A stretch of 64,000 nt of DNA from Sphagnum magellanicum (GCA_021904315.1 CM038922.1:5183347-5247346), one strand, 5' to 3'; positions 21,622 through 33,694 are shown, numbered from the stretch's first letter. Notes: a model not told the origin generated them from the sequence alone. Program-made: numbers and translations.

Positions 21622-24359
21622 CATTTGAAACATGTTTTCAACATATGGTTTTTGAGATACAAAAACCTTTCTCTGGTGCAAATGAAGATAATCCCCAGAT
21701 ACCTACCAAGTTGTCCTAAATTTATCATTTTGAATTCTCCTCCTAGTTCCCCCTTGAGCCAAGTAATCTTCTTTTCTGAATTCCCTGTGATGACCAGATC
21801 ATCCACATAAAGCATAACTATCATAATTTTCCCTTCATAGTGTTGATAATAGAGGTTTGAATCTATTCCACATTTAGTCATATGCAAGTTCTTGAAAAAG
21901 TTGTCAATTTTTTTCATACCAAGCTTAAGGAGCTTGTCAAAGCCCATACAATGCTTTGTTGAGCTTACAAACCAAATGTTCATTCCTAGATTTTATGAAT
22001 CCTTCCAGTTGCTCCATGTACACCTCCTCTTGGAGGTCACCAATTAATAACACAATATTCACATCCATCTGTGATATTTTCTAGCCATAATGAGTAACAA
22101 GGGCTATTACAGATTTGATCATGTTCCATTTGATGATTGGTGCAAATTATTTTTAGAAATCAAATCCATCCCTTTGTTCAAATCCCTAAGCTATTAACCT
22201 AGCCTTGTACTTTGAAGGTTATCTAGTGGCATTATTTTTGATCTTGTAAATCCACTTTGTTGTTATCGACCTCTTTCTAAGGGGCAATTTAAGTAATTGC
22301 CAAATCTGATTGTGCAAGATGGAATCCATTTTTTCATGCACAGTTAATTTCCACTTGTTGTCTACTATTGTTTCTAAAAAAGTGGTTGGTTCCCAAACAT
22401 GATTAACATTTCCCATGAACTCATCAAAGCATCGAAGGATGACACATGTCCTTTTCAATTGCTATTGTAACACCTTTGTTTGAGTTTGGTCAACTACAAA
22501 AAATCTTGACAAACTTCAGATCTTCATTAACTTCTTCAATCCTTCATGGAGAATTTTCATAGTTTGAAGAAGACTCAATCCTTGCATTAAAAAATGCTAT
22601 AGAAAAACCATGATCGAATCTCTAAGATGATCCATTATTTAGTAATGGCAATGATACATTTGGAAATGTTCTAACCTCTTGTGGCTAGTTGAAATTCCCA
22701 CATTCCATCATGGTGTTTTGTTCAAAAGGAAAAACACTTTGCCTAAGTTCTTCTATGTCAACATCCGATAACTCCAAAAGTGAGTTACCTAGGTGAGCCA
22801 ATACTTTGTCCATGTTTAATCCAATGTTTGTTTCATTAAACTCAACATTACAACTAAGGATTACCTTATTAATCCTCAGATTGAATAGCCAATAGGCTTT
22901 CATTGAATGTTGTAACCCACAAATTAACACAACTCCAATTTTTGGTCAAATTTCTTCTTGCTTGGATTTAGAATCAGAGTATGAATTGTGCATTTGAAGA
23001 TGCTCAAGTGTTTTAATCTCCTAACCATAAATCTTCAAGTGTCTTGCTTTGGTTGGCTTGAAATGGTGAATAGTTAGCAATATTCACTACTTATGTCCAC
23101 AAAATTTTGGGCAATCCACTTTCTAACAAAATGTTCCTAGCTCTCTCAATAATGGTTTGATTCTTCCTTTTGGAAACTCCATTTTGTGGGGTGTGTAAAC
23201 ATGGCTAAATTGTTTCTTTATCCCATTATCTTAACATAACTTGGTAAAATCATGACTAATAAATTTTCCACCATTGTATGTTTTAAAAAACTTGATTGTT
23301 TTTTTTGGTCTCCTTTTCCACTTTGTTTTCAAAGATTTTAAATGTAGATAGAATGTCAACTTTCTTTTTTGAAAATGCACCCACATTTTCCTATTAAAGT
23401 CATCGATGAAAGCAACAAAGTACTTTGAACCAAATAGTGACAAAATGGAGAGGGGACCACAAAGATCAATGTGTATCAATTCTAACACACCTTTAGTTCT
23501 TGATTGGGAAGTCTCAATCAAGATTGTTGACATTCTATCTGCATTAATAATGGATTTTTTTTAATGAATCCATTATTAGGGTCCCTAAAACCTCTAGCCA
23601 TAGTGGAATTTGGGTTTCAATGCTCTATGACTAAACATTTGTTAGAGTCAATTATCACAATATTGCCTTTATCTACAATCGTCCCAACTAACAACAAATT
23701 TTTCATGAAGCCAAGAGCATCAAAAACATCAACAATAGTCTTTATTTTCCCAAAATTGGACAAAAACTTAACTTTGCCCTTTCCATACACACCATGAGTT
23801 TGGCCTCTTCCAGACTTCACATTTCATATTTTCAAAAAAAATTCTAAAACCTTGAAATTAACCTTGTCTTTATACACATGTTTGGTGGCACTAGAATCAA
23901 AATACCAACAGTTTGTTAAAATCTTATGATTCCATGTTTTTAGATTGGCCACCATTATTTCAAAAAAATCCACATTTTCTTTAAAATCATTATTTTGCAT
24001 TTCATCCTCTACAACATTTGCAACTTCATCAAGTTCTAATGCCTCCTCCTTTCCTTTCATGTCAAACCTTATATTATTGGGTTTAGAGATATAAACTTTG
24101 CTTGTTCTAAACTTTTTTTGGTTTTGGGCATTAATTTGTCCAATGACTTGCCTTGCCATAATTATAACATTTTCTTGGACATTCTAAGTTTTTGCCTTTG
24201 TCAATCTTCTTTTTCTTCAAAAGATCTTTGAATTTCAACAATAGTGTTTCCTATGTCTTTGTTTAATCACCACACAACTCTTTTGATTATGCCTCTAGCA
24301 TTAATCTAGATGATAATTGATCAAAAGTTTGGGAATGTCATTTGAATTGACACTCCTTG
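21618..24359 (-). pseudogene. Ty1/copia gag-pol remnant
   Basis: Reading from high to low coordinates: gag tail with a zinc knuckle CYNYGKASHWTN-stop-C (second C lost) near 24170-24130; protease WYFDSSATKHV (DSGAT changed to DSSAT) at about 23900; integrase LELIHIDLCGPL, KYFVAFIDDFNRK and FFKTYNGGKF near 23500-23250; RT start SILHNQIWQLLKLP and TKWIYKIKN at 22330-22220; RT core VMLYVDDLVITGN at about 21810. The order gag-protease-integrase-RT identifies Ty1/copia. RNase H is missing. Many stops and shifts are present. The gag end meets the Ty3 element's LTR at 24360, so that element probably inserted into it. Confidence 0.88.
24355..24359. repeat. left target duplication of element C
   Basis: CCTTG, against CCTTA at 30177-30181, four of five identical. 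Confidence 0.6.
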
Positions 24360-24630
24360 TGTCATGGCCTAAGATATTTTGGGATACTTTGGGCAATGTC
24401 ATGTCCTAGGATATTTTTGGATACTTTTGGCAATATCATGGCTTAGGATATTTTTGGATACTTGGGATACTTTTAGCAATGTCATGTCCTAGGATATTTT
24501 TGGATACTTTTGGCAATATCATGGCTTAGGATATTTTTGGATACTTGGGATACTTTTAGCAATGTCATGTCCTAGGATATTTTTGGATACTTTTGACAAT
24601 ATCATGGCCTAGGATATTTTGGGACTAATA
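24360..24630 (+). repeat. 37-bp minisatellite in the LTR, seven units
   Basis: Units starting TGTCATGTCCTAGG or TATCATGGCTTAGG begin at 24360, 24397, 24434, 24480, 24517, 24563 and 24600. Most spacings are 37 bp; two are 46 bp because GATACTTGG is duplicated. Each unit contains a CCTAGG-like palindrome and a GGATACTTTTGGCAA tail. It lies just upstream of the TATA box, so it may act as an enhancer. Confidence 0.92.
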
Positions 24631-24640
24631 TGGTTCAGGG

Positions 24641-24684
24641 TTATAAAAGGAGATAGTCTGGGGAACAACCCTTCAGCAGATCAA
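24641..24684 (+). promoter_or_regulatory. LTR TATA box and predicted RNA 5' end
   Basis: TTATAAAAGG at 24641-24650, with GCAGATCAAC starting at 24676, 34 bp downstream of the TATA T. That segment can pair with the sequence directly after the LTR. Confidence 0.5.
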
Positions 24685-24755
24685 CACCAGTTGATGGATC
24701 AATAAAGCTTGTCTTGTCTTGTAATTCTCCACTTGTTTGTAGTCGATCCATAATA

Positions 24756-24768
24756 GTTTGATCTACTC
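24756..24768 (+). promoter_or_regulatory. candidate self-priming primer binding site of element C
   Basis: GTTTGATCTACTC directly follows the 5' LTR and does not begin TGG. TTGATCT is complementary to AGATCAA at 24678-24684 near the predicted RNA start; eight of ten aligned bases pair. Self-priming is inferred from position and complementarity. Confidence 0.42.
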
Positions 24769-25538
24769 TTTCTTCTTGTTTGTTTGTTTTGTTGTTTTAG
24801 TAAGTAGCTAGAGGTATCTTGGGGTGAAACTTGGAAAGGTGATAGAAGACTATAGGACGCTTCTACTCTCAAAGTTTCAAAAGAAAAGGATATGTTTTAT
24901 GAAAGTTAAGAGCTTTTGAAAACTTTGTGTCAGATCTGGTTTTTTGGTCATATCTCTTTTGTTTAAGTTTTTTTGGATCTGTAACTTTGTGATCTTATAG
25001 ATCATATAGGAATATATGTGTGAGAGAAATTTCATGTCATTTGGACTTGTATTGTGAAAGATCCAAGCATTTGAAGTTTTAGTCTCAGTTTTGAAGTCAG
25101 TTTCTTTTGAAAGTGATATCTCTTTGTGGTCATCATCAATAGGGTTGAAATTTTGAGCAGATATAGAAGACATATATTTTATGTGTCTCCCAAAATCTCA
25201 AGGATTTTGGAGTTTTTGAGAGCAAGTTGTAAGTCATTTTGTGTTCAGGTCCCAGTTTGAGGTGGCTTCAAAGAAGTAGCAAGATCTTTCACTTTCCGAA
25301 GTTAAATGAACTGAGATTTTGTGAGAAGGTAGTAGACATAGTTTCTCATGTTTTACCAAAATTTTAGAACGATCCAAGGTCATATGTGAGCAGTGTAGCT
25401 TTGCAAAATTGCTATGACAGAAGTTTGTTTTGAAAAGACATCAAAGCCAAAGTTTTGAAATGGAGCAAATACAACTTGGGAGATCTTGAAGGAAGGAGTT
25501 TGAAGATTGGGAAGTGCAAAAGTGTGAGAACTACCACC
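24769..25538 (+). other. untranslated leader of element C
   Basis: Non-coding stretch of about 770 bases between the primer site and the gag ATG. No gene was recognised. Confidence 0.6.
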
Positions 25539-26515
25539 ATGGACAACTCAGAATCAAACATCGATCTCACTCAAATCCTCGCCGCCCTTCAGCACCTTCA
25601 ATAAGAAAATGTCGTGCTTAGAGACTCGGTGACTCGCCTACAGAATCAACCACCACCTCCTGCCCCAGTACTTCCTATTCTTGCAATGGTCACCCCAAAG
25701 CCCAAAATCAGTTTGCCAGAAAAGTTTGATGGAACACGCTTCAAATTTCGAGGCTTTGTTAGCCAGGTACGCCTGATCATGCAACTACACCCCCGTCGTT
25801 ATTTTGATGACACCACTCGTGTAGGATTCATTGGAACCGTACTCACTAGGACAGCTACAGCATGGTTTGCTCCCATCCTGGAAACATCAACCCCTCTCCT
25901 ACAAGATTTCAACGCCTTTATGGCGGAATTTGAAGCAATGTTTGGGGATAGTGACAAGGCCAAGACTTCAGCCAACAAGCTGCATCGCCTCCAATAAGGG
26001 ACACGTTCGGCCATCATCTACGCCTTAGAATTCAGGCAACTTGCCTGCGACGTCAATTGGGGAGAAACTGCCTTGATTAATCAGTTTTGCTGTGGGCTTC
26101 GTGATGGTGTTCAAGATCTTTTGTTGACATTCGCAGACCCTTCTTCCTTCAGTGAAGCTATCACCCAGGCAATTCGGTGCGATAATCGTCTGTTCGAACG
26201 TCGCTAGGAAAAGAAAGTCACTTCTAACGCCCAGCTTTGGAACAGTCGGCCTACTACGCTCCCCTCAGTTCCTCAAACAACACCAGTTGCCTGACCTGCC
26301 TCTTTTGGACCTGCTCCAATGCAGATCGACACAGCTAAGTTTAAATCTTTGACAGAAGCCGAAAAACTTCGCCGAAGGACAAACAATCTATGTCTTTACT
26401 ATGGCAACCCAGGGCATATAGCTTGTCAGTGCCCTCAAAAGCTTGTCAAACTTCAAGTACAAGCTGTGGAAATTCCCCAAGAGTTGGAAAACAAGAACAT
26501 CCAGTCACAGTAGGA
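25539..26515 (+). pseudogene. gag of element C
   Basis: The ATG at 25539 has a strong context (ACCACCATGG) and starts MDNSESNIDLTQILAALQHL. A retrotransposon gag domain follows (ISLPEKFDGTRFKFRGFV, RTATAWFAPILE, FMAEFEAMFGD, FRQLACDVNWGE). A zinc knuckle CLYYGNPGHIACQC lies near 26393-26437, its second Cys replaced by Tyr. Four in-frame stops interrupt it. Three sit where Gln is expected, consistent with CAA or CAG becoming TAA or TAG, and one fits CGA becoming TGA. Capsid and RNA-packaging function is lost. Confidence 0.88.
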
Positions 26516-26559
26516 GCCGTGAGACTGGATCTCACCCAACACCACATTTGCAAAGGCTC

Positions 26560-26977
26560 CTGTTCCACTGTTGGTCCCAGTCCCAGTTTCACTCAGTATG
26601 TGGACATCATTCGTATTCCAGAAGACATACCACAAGTGTTAGCTTTGGTGGACTCCGACGCCACCTCTTCTTTCATCGACCAAACATTTGTCGTCCAACA
26701 CAACATCCCTATGATCAAGAAGTCAACCCATGTTCCGGTAGAGGTTATTGATGGGAGAACCATTGCTTCTGGTGCAATCACACATGAGACAACCCCTCTA
26801 GAACTTTGTATCGGCAAGCACACTAAGAAGATTGTTCTCAACATCATTTCCACCTCTCACCATCCCATCATCCTTGGTCTGCCTTGGCTAGAAGCACACA
26901 ACCCTATCATTGATTGGCGGTCTAGAACCCTCACCTTCAGCGCACAACAGTGCACCTCTCAAGAACCCCACGCTTAG
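26560..26977 (+). pseudogene. aspartic protease of element C
   Basis: ALVDSDATSSFIDQTFV is the active-site region, with the Gly of DSG replaced by Asp. The second landmark, HHPIILGLPWLEAHNP and IIDWRSRTLTF, ends the domain. It lies in a different frame from both gag and RT, so frameshifts flank it. Confidence 0.88.
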
Positions 26978-27111
26978 AAAAACACTTTGTCCAGTCCTGC
27001 CAAGAACCATGTGGTCAAGAACCCAAAGAGGGTCGGAACCAATTCCAGTTTTCTCAAGTCTATTATGTCAAATCCTGCAGTTAAGAACCCCCAATTGGTC
27101 AGAACTAAACC

Positions 27112-28670
27112 TTGTCCTGTCAAGAACCTTATCAAGAATCCTGCCTAGAAAACCAACCCTATCCAATATTCGTTGATAGAGTTGTCCCTTTCTATTGGGC
27201 TGCTAAGAATCTTCAAGTCTTCACCATCCATGTCAACCCAACCAACAACACAAAACCCCCATCAGAACCAACACCTGTCAACCTTCCCGAGAAGTACAAG
27301 GACTTTGTTGATGTTTTTGAAAAAATTAATGCTGATCAGCTCCCCGCCCATAGTCCATATGACTGCTCGATTGATCTAGAAGAAGGACACTCACCACCCT
27401 TTGGTCCTATCTATGGCCTATCGAAATCGGAACTCCAAGCCCTGCGTGATTACCTTACTGAAAATCTTGCCAAGGGGTTCATTCAGCATTCCAAGTCGCT
27501 AGTCGGCGCCCCAATTTTGTTTGTCAAGAAGAAGGATGGCTCCCTTCGACTCTGTGTGGATTATCGTGGACTCAACAAGATAACCAAAAAGAATCGATAT
27601 CCCTTGCCTTTGATTTCAGGTTTCCTGGATCAACTACGTATCGGGAAGATCTTCACCAAGCTTGACCTCCGTGGAGCCTATAACTTACTCAGGATTCATC
27701 CCGGTGATGAATGGAGGACAGCTTTCTACACACGCTACGGCCACTTCGAATACACGGTCATGCCCTTCGGCCTCACCAATGCACCCGCAGTCTTTCAGCA
27801 TCTAATGAATGATATCTTCCGAGATTACATGGACGAATTTGTCGTGGTCTATTTGGATGATATTTTAATCTTTTCCAAGGACCGGGAAATCCACGACAAA
27901 CATGTACGATTGGTGCTTGCGACGCTCCGAGAGCATGGTTTATACCCCAAGTTGGAAAAATGTGAATTCGACAAATCTTCAGTGGTGTTCCTCGGCTACG
28001 TGATCTCTCCAGATGGCATTTTCATGGACAAGTCAAAGGTCGAGACCATCTAGTGTTGGGCTACTCCATCCTCGATCAAAGACGTTCAATGCTTCTTGGG
28101 GTTTGCCAACTTCTATCGTCGGTTTATCAAAGGCTACTCCAAGATCGCAACACCGTTAATAACCCTGACTTGCAAAGACAAGCCCTTCTCGTGGAACCCA
28201 ATGGCCCAGGCTGCTTTTGATACTTTCAAGATGGCATTCACCTCTGCACCCATCCTGATACATCCCGATCCTGCCAAGCCATTCATTGTGGAAACGGACG
28301 CTTCAAATTTTGCCTTGGGAGCTATTCTATTTCAATTTGGAATAGATGGGTTGCTACATCCAATTGCTTTCTATTCACGGAAGTTAACCAGTGCCGAAAT
28401 CAACTACCAGGTCTACGATAAGGAACTCCTAGCAATAATCATGGCATTCGAGCTATGGAGACCGTATTTTGTCGGAGTTTAACATCAAGTCCAAGTTCTG
28501 ACAAATCACAAGAATCTTCTTTATTTCACAACTACTCAGACCTTAAATCGTCGCCAGGCATGCTGGTTTATCTTCCTAGCTGATTTCGACTTTGAGATTC
28601 AGTATCAACCCGGCATCCAGCAAGGGAAAGCTGATGCGCTATCTCGTCGTTCAGAATATGAACTTCGAGC
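27112..28670 (+). pseudogene. RT-RNase H of element C
   Basis: An almost intact reading. RT runs from [15 protein letters not shown] through [37 protein letters not shown] and [19 protein letters not shown] to [13 protein letters not shown], so the YLDD catalytic motif is preserved. After a TAG at 28051 (Gln expected) come [20 protein letters not shown], then RNase H with [27 protein letters not shown], a TAA at 28480, and GIQQGKADALSRR. It is the best-preserved part of the element. Confidence 0.93.
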
Positions 28671-28859
28671 GGGGGATGAGGCCTACAGTCAGCAGAACCA
28701 GACTTTACTCAACCCCGAGCAATTTTGAATTACAGCAACAATCAACACCCTCCCAGACTCATACCTTGTCAGGGACATCAAGATGGCAACTGAGGAAGAC
28801 ACCTGGGCTACCAACATCAAGAAGGAACTCCAGGAACGACCAAGGAACCCAAATCATGA

Positions 28860-29833
28860 TGACCTGGATCAGTTTGAGTAGCAAGACGGACTTCTCCTTC
28901 GAAATAACCTGATTTATGTACCCGAAGGACCTATACGCCTAAAAATCCTGAGAATGTCACGACAACACCCTGGCGGGTCACTTTGGAATAGCACGGACTC
29001 ACGAACTAGTGTCAAGGACTTACTGGTGGCCCAAAATAAACAAGTTGTTATGGGAGTATGTCAAGTCTTGTGATACATGTGCTCAATCCAAGGCTCCCAG
29101 ACATCGCCCGTTTGGACTCCTACAGCCTTTGTTGATTCCTAGCCGACCTTGGGGATCTATTGCAATGGACTTCATCACGGACCTCCCTACTGTCAAAAAC
29201 AAGAATTCAATACTGGTTGTGGTTGATCGACTCACCAAAATGGCCCATTTCACCCCTTGTTCCAAGTCAATCACGGCAGAAGAGACAGCTCAGTTAATTC
29301 TGGACGGGATCGTCCGACTGCATGGACTCCCCGAGGAAATTGTGTTCGACAGAGGTCCTCAGTTTGCATCCAAGTTTTGGCATTGTCTATTCGAGCTTCT
29401 TAGAGTTGACATTCGGCTATCTTCAGCTTTCCACCCTGAGATAAATGGACAAACCGAACGGACAAACCAGACATTCAAGCAATACCTTCGTTGCACTGTG
29501 AACTACTAACAGGACGACTGGCTGGACCTACTATCTCAAGCAGAGTTTGCTTATAATAACACAACACAACACATGCATCGACCGAGATCAGTCCATTCTT
29601 TGCCAATTACGGTTTTCATCCTAGGTTCAGCCTTGAAATTCCTGGAGACTTCGTAAACCCCTCGGTTGAAGAAAGGGCCACGAGGCTTGGACAGGTTCAA
29701 CAGAACCTTATGGAAGAACTCAAGCTAACACAAGAGTGGCAAAAGAAGCAAACAGACCGCCGACGCAAGGACCATCCAAACTTCAAGGCTAGAGACAAGG
29801 TCTGGCTTTTCAGAAAGAACATTGCTACCACTC
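28860..29833 (+). pseudogene. integrase of element C, C-terminally truncated
   Basis: The zinc-binding region (RTYWWPKINKLLWEYVKSCD, TCAQSKAPRH) is followed by the catalytic core: AMDFITDLP, VVVDRLTKMAHFTPC, VFDRGPQFASKFWHCLF and SAFHPEINGQTERTNQTF. All three acidic residues appear present. A one-base shift near 28973, a TAA at 29507 and another shift near 29600 disrupt it. The C-terminal domain reads KARDKVWLFRKNIATTR and then joins 3' LTR sequence at 29834, so the tail and any chromodomain are gone. Confidence 0.9.
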
Positions 29834-30176
29834 GCCTAGGATATTTTGGGATACTTTGGGCAATGTCATGTCCTAGGATATTTTTGGATACTTTTGGCAA
29901 TATCATGGCTTAGGATATTTTGGGATACTTGGGATACTTTTGGCAGTGTCATGTCGTAGGATATTTTTGGATACTTTTGGCAATATCATGGCCTAGGATA
30001 TTTTTGGATACTTTTGGCAATATCATGGCCTAGGATATTTTGGGACTAGTATGGTTCAGGGTTATAAAAGGAGATAGTCTGGGGAACAACCCTTCAGCAG
30101 ATGAACACCAGTTGATGGATCAAGAAAGCTTGTCTTGTCTTGTAATTCTCCACTTGTTTGTAGTCGGTCCATAACA
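29834..30176 (+). repeat. 3' LTR of element C, 5'-truncated
   Basis: Begins at GCCTAGG within the first minisatellite unit, so about the first seven bases are missing. It carries six 37/46-bp units (starts near 29834, then 29864, 29901, 29947, 29984 and 30021), a TATA box at about 30062 and the end CCATAACA. Confidence 0.88.
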
Positions 30177-30181
30177 CCTTA
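30177..30181. repeat. right target duplication of element C
   Basis: CCTTA, against CCTTG at 24355-24359. Confidence 0.6.
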
Positions 30182-30569
30182 CACAAGTTGAAGCTGTCAA
30201 TTTTTTAAGGGGCCATTTTTATTAGGAATATAATTTTTTTTAAATTTCAATTTTTAAAATTTTCAAATAAAATTCAAACCATGTATTAAAACATGCAATT
30301 GATAAACATGGAAAAATAATAATTTATAGTTGTGAAAACATTTAATGAAAAGGGCCCAAAAAAATGATTTGGTAATTTTTGGTTCCTTAACCATTCCTTG
30401 ATGTGGTTCTTAGTGGTACCACACAAGGATGGTTCGCCCATGTAGCATGTGCCATTGGCCTAAGTGTGAACTATCTAACCAAATTATTTTTTCATTCCAA
30501 ATAATAATAATAATTTAATTGAATTTCCAATGAAAAAAACTGTCAAAATTCAATATTTCCTACACATTA

Positions 30570-31165
30570 GGTCAAAAAGTATTCAACAAGATGCCATTTC
30601 AAAATTTCTTGATTTGGATTGCCATGATATTAGGACATGTGAACTACATGCAAGGGTGAAAGGACTCCAAGTATTTCAACATATGTAAAAAAAAGGTGCA
30701 TGACCAAACTTTCTTGGTGTTGTGGGGATGTTGAATGCATGTGCTTGTGAAATTACACTTGAAAAGGGCAGGTGTCATAAGCAAATCAGTCAAAATGGAG
30801 GGATTTAAATGTCTTTGTAAGGAATAACCTAGTTACATGTACATCAAATTGGAACATGGACGACACTCAAAAAGATGTGGTCACTTGAACCATGATGATA
30901 TTAGGATAAGTGAATTGCAAGCAAGGGCAAAATACCTTGTAACTACTTCGACAAATGCAATAGGAAGGTGTGCAATCAAAAGTTTATTTTCAAGGGTGTT
31001 AATCACATGTGCCAGCATAGTTGCCCTTCAAGAAGGCAAGTGTGTTTATAGCAAATCAATCAAAGTGGATAGGATTCAAATGCCTTTGTGGGAAATAACT
31101 TAATTGACTCATATGCAAAATGTGGGAGTGTGGAGGATGTTCAAAGAGTGTTCAATAAGATGACC
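30570..31165 (+). pseudogene. PPR pseudogene, heavily decayed
   Basis: Nucleotide similarity to the PPR copy at 19150 is plain (GTATTCAACAAGATGCCAT, GCCATGATATTAGGACATGTGAACT, GCAAAATGTGGGAGTGTGGAGGATG). Three repeat blocks can be followed across frames. AT-enriched changes and small deletions leave no useful ORF. Confidence 0.85.
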
Positions 31166-32411
31166 TTCAAGTTGATGCAAAGGACATAAAGTGCCCTTTA
31201 TAGACTAGAGCAAATATAAAACCATGTTCCGCATTGTGAGTTTACTTGCACAATACATATGTGGCATTGTAGGATCTCAAATTGAGATGAAGTGAATTAT
31301 CTCCTTGACATGTAGTTTTATGGACTTATGTCAATGTAGGTTACAATTTGAAAATTTGAAAAGGTTTATTTTTGTGAATAAAAATCAACCTAATGATCCT
31401 CAATTTGATTGCAATACTCTCAAAAAACATGGTAGAGGTGATTGAACTTGAAGCAAATTTGGCTTAAAAGTTGGAAAAGGAGTTTGTTGGTGATTTTGAC
31501 CATGAAGAAATTACTAATTTATGTGATCCATAATGGATATACTACCAACATCCCATTTGTTTGTATATTGTAATTTTTTATCCTCAAATGATTTATTCAA
31601 TTCCATCTTGTTATGTTTTTTTTCATGGAGGGAAATAATTAAAGAACTGCAAATATACTTGGCCTTGGTTGTTTAGAAATTTCTCATGTGTGTTTGTTCT
31701 AGTGTTTCTCATGGTTGGCATAGTAGCAAAAAATGTGTGTAGGGAAAATTGAAAAGGTTCAAAGTTATGATTTTGCAAGGTTATTCAAGGGAAGTTATTT
31801 TTGAGCCTATGCACTAGATTTTAATCTTTCACACATGTTTTGTTTGTTCATATGTTAATAACTTATCGCCTAGTTGTAATTTGTTGTAATGGTTGCGGTG
31901 TTTTAGGTTCATAATTGTTGCATTACATACAATGTTAATGCATGTAGTTTGCAACTCACCACTTGAAAGTTGTTGGGCTTTAGATCATTGTTGATCATCC
32001 ACTACCATGCAAATGCTCTTGCCCTCCACACATTCAATAAGCCGTTTGGCTTTTGTGATGATTTTTTAAAATGATGAATGGCACCAAAAATCCCTCACTC
32101 CCACATCAAACCATTTTGAGTTTTTAGAACGGTGGGATGAATTATGGCTCAAGTTTCAAATACAAATTGTAAGGATGTGTTTTATGTTCAAAGTTTGTCA
32201 AGAGGGAAGAGTGGGGTGATATAATAAATGAACCACATTTGATTCAATTAACTAAATTCTAATTCAAAAAATCATCTTTCAAAATTTTGGGTGCATTCTT
32301 AGATTACATGTATGTGGCATAAAATATAAACAAATTCAATAAAATTGAAGTATGTTTGTGGTATTGTGTATTACATTTAAATAATGTGTTGTATCTAATT
32401 TTGTAGTTATT
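31166..32411. other. no recognisable gene
   Basis: AT-rich sequence with only short random ORFs. Confidence 0.55.
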
Positions 32412-33165
32412 AATCAATTTCAATCCTATAGATGGAAAACCTAACTTGTTTTATGTTTTGTCCCTCTACTCTAAGTTACCTTTTAATTTTTCATGTTGTT
32501 GTGCAATAATGAATTTCTTTGTTGTTGTATTGATTAAAACGTCAGAGTTGCTCAACTTTAATCCTATCAATGGAAAATCTAACAAATTCAAAAAAAATTC
32601 CTTACACTAATTTGAATTAACTCATGATTTATTTTTTGTTATGATTTAATGACTTTTTGAGTTATTGTAATCATTTGAACTTGTTATTCAACTTTAATCT
32701 TATCAATGGAAAACCTATTTCATGTTGTCTTACCATTGTGACCTAAGCAGAAGTTGATTTTCTTGTTGAATGTTTCAATTATTTCACATGTTGTTGCAAC
32801 CATTGGAGCTACTAAATTCTATCAATTGGCTTTTGGGCCTTCGAAAACCTAGCAATGGAAAGCCTATTTACATTTGGGTTGTGTTTTGGATTGATTTAAA
32901 CACATGAACGATGGTTTGTTGTGTTGATGCAAGTTGAAGGTTTTGTTAACTATGAATATGGAAATTTAATATAAATTGCATCTAGGGTAAATTTTGGATT
33001 GATGTAAACTAATGATTGTTGGTTTGTGTCATTGATGAATTTTTAAAATAATTTTGATTGCTTTGACTTTGTTAATTATGAATATGATAAATTAATACAA
33101 ATTGCATTTGGGGTTTCTTTTGAATTGATGCAAAGTAATGAGCAATGGTTTGTTTATTGATGTGT
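32412..33165. repeat. diverged tandem repeats
   Basis: Two repeat families lie side by side. Variants of AACTTTAATCCTATCAATGG followed by AAAACCTA recur near 32412, 32560, 32693 and 32850. From about 32880 a unit of roughly 115-125 bp (TTGATGTAAACTAATGA, GGTTTGT, ATTGATG, GTTAATTATGAATATG, AAATTGCATTTGGGG) recurs three times. Confidence 0.6.
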
Positions 33166-33694
33166 TTTGCAAGTATTCCCAAGCGCTTTGGAATAATTTG
33201 TATTTGAAGTTACGAAAGGCAAAAAAAAAATTTCTAGATGGGATTACATTTGTGTTGATGCATTCTACATGTATTTAAATGACAAAATTGAAGGATTTGT
33301 TTGCATACTCAAAGTAGTTTAACACCATTAAATAACCCATACGAACCTATGACATGGTAAAATTTTTGAAATTATAAAACCACTATTTTTACATGTGTTT
33401 TCTTTTTGTCAATAGATAACTAGCTTTTAAAATGACATTCATGTCTAAAAAATGAAATTAAAAACCAAAACTAGACAAGTTTTTTTATTCCCAAAACGTT
33501 CAAAAACCCAAAAACAAGGTTATTAAAAGAATCAAATAATCAGCCAACACTTATAGTGATGGCCAATAGGTTGACGATATACAAATATTTGGTAAACATT
33601 TTTAGAAATTGATTAATGAATCATAGGAAATATTTTACATTCAAATAGTGTGTTATTTATGTGTGGAAATTTTTTACACTGAATAAATGACTTT

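Larger units (their letters stand above)
24360..24755 (+). repeat. 5' LTR of element C
   Basis: Starts TGTCATGG and ends CCATAATA (CCATAACA in the 3' LTR). The upstream two thirds are a 37-bp minisatellite, followed by a TATA box and a short R/U5. Confidence 0.88.
24360..30176 (+). mobile_element. Ty3/gypsy element C with both LTRs
   Basis: Contains a 5' LTR (24360-24755), a leader, gag, protease, RT, RNase H, integrase and a 3' LTR (29834-30176), flanked by CCTTG/CCTTA. The LTRs differ at five positions over the last roughly 150 bp, indicating fairly recent insertion. Gag ends in an RRRTNNLCLYYGNPGHIACQ zinc knuckle typical of the fungal, vertebrate (sushi) and Tcn1-like branch rather than of common flowering-plant chromoviruses. 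The integrase tail, any chromodomain, the polypurine tract and the first bases of the 3' LTR are deleted. Stops and frameshifts disable every gene. Confidence 0.92.

Noticed and set aside
24360..24630. CRISPR-like regular repeats
   Set aside because: Units are contiguous without unique spacers and lie inside a retrotransposon LTR, repeated in its 3' LTR; this is a minisatellite.
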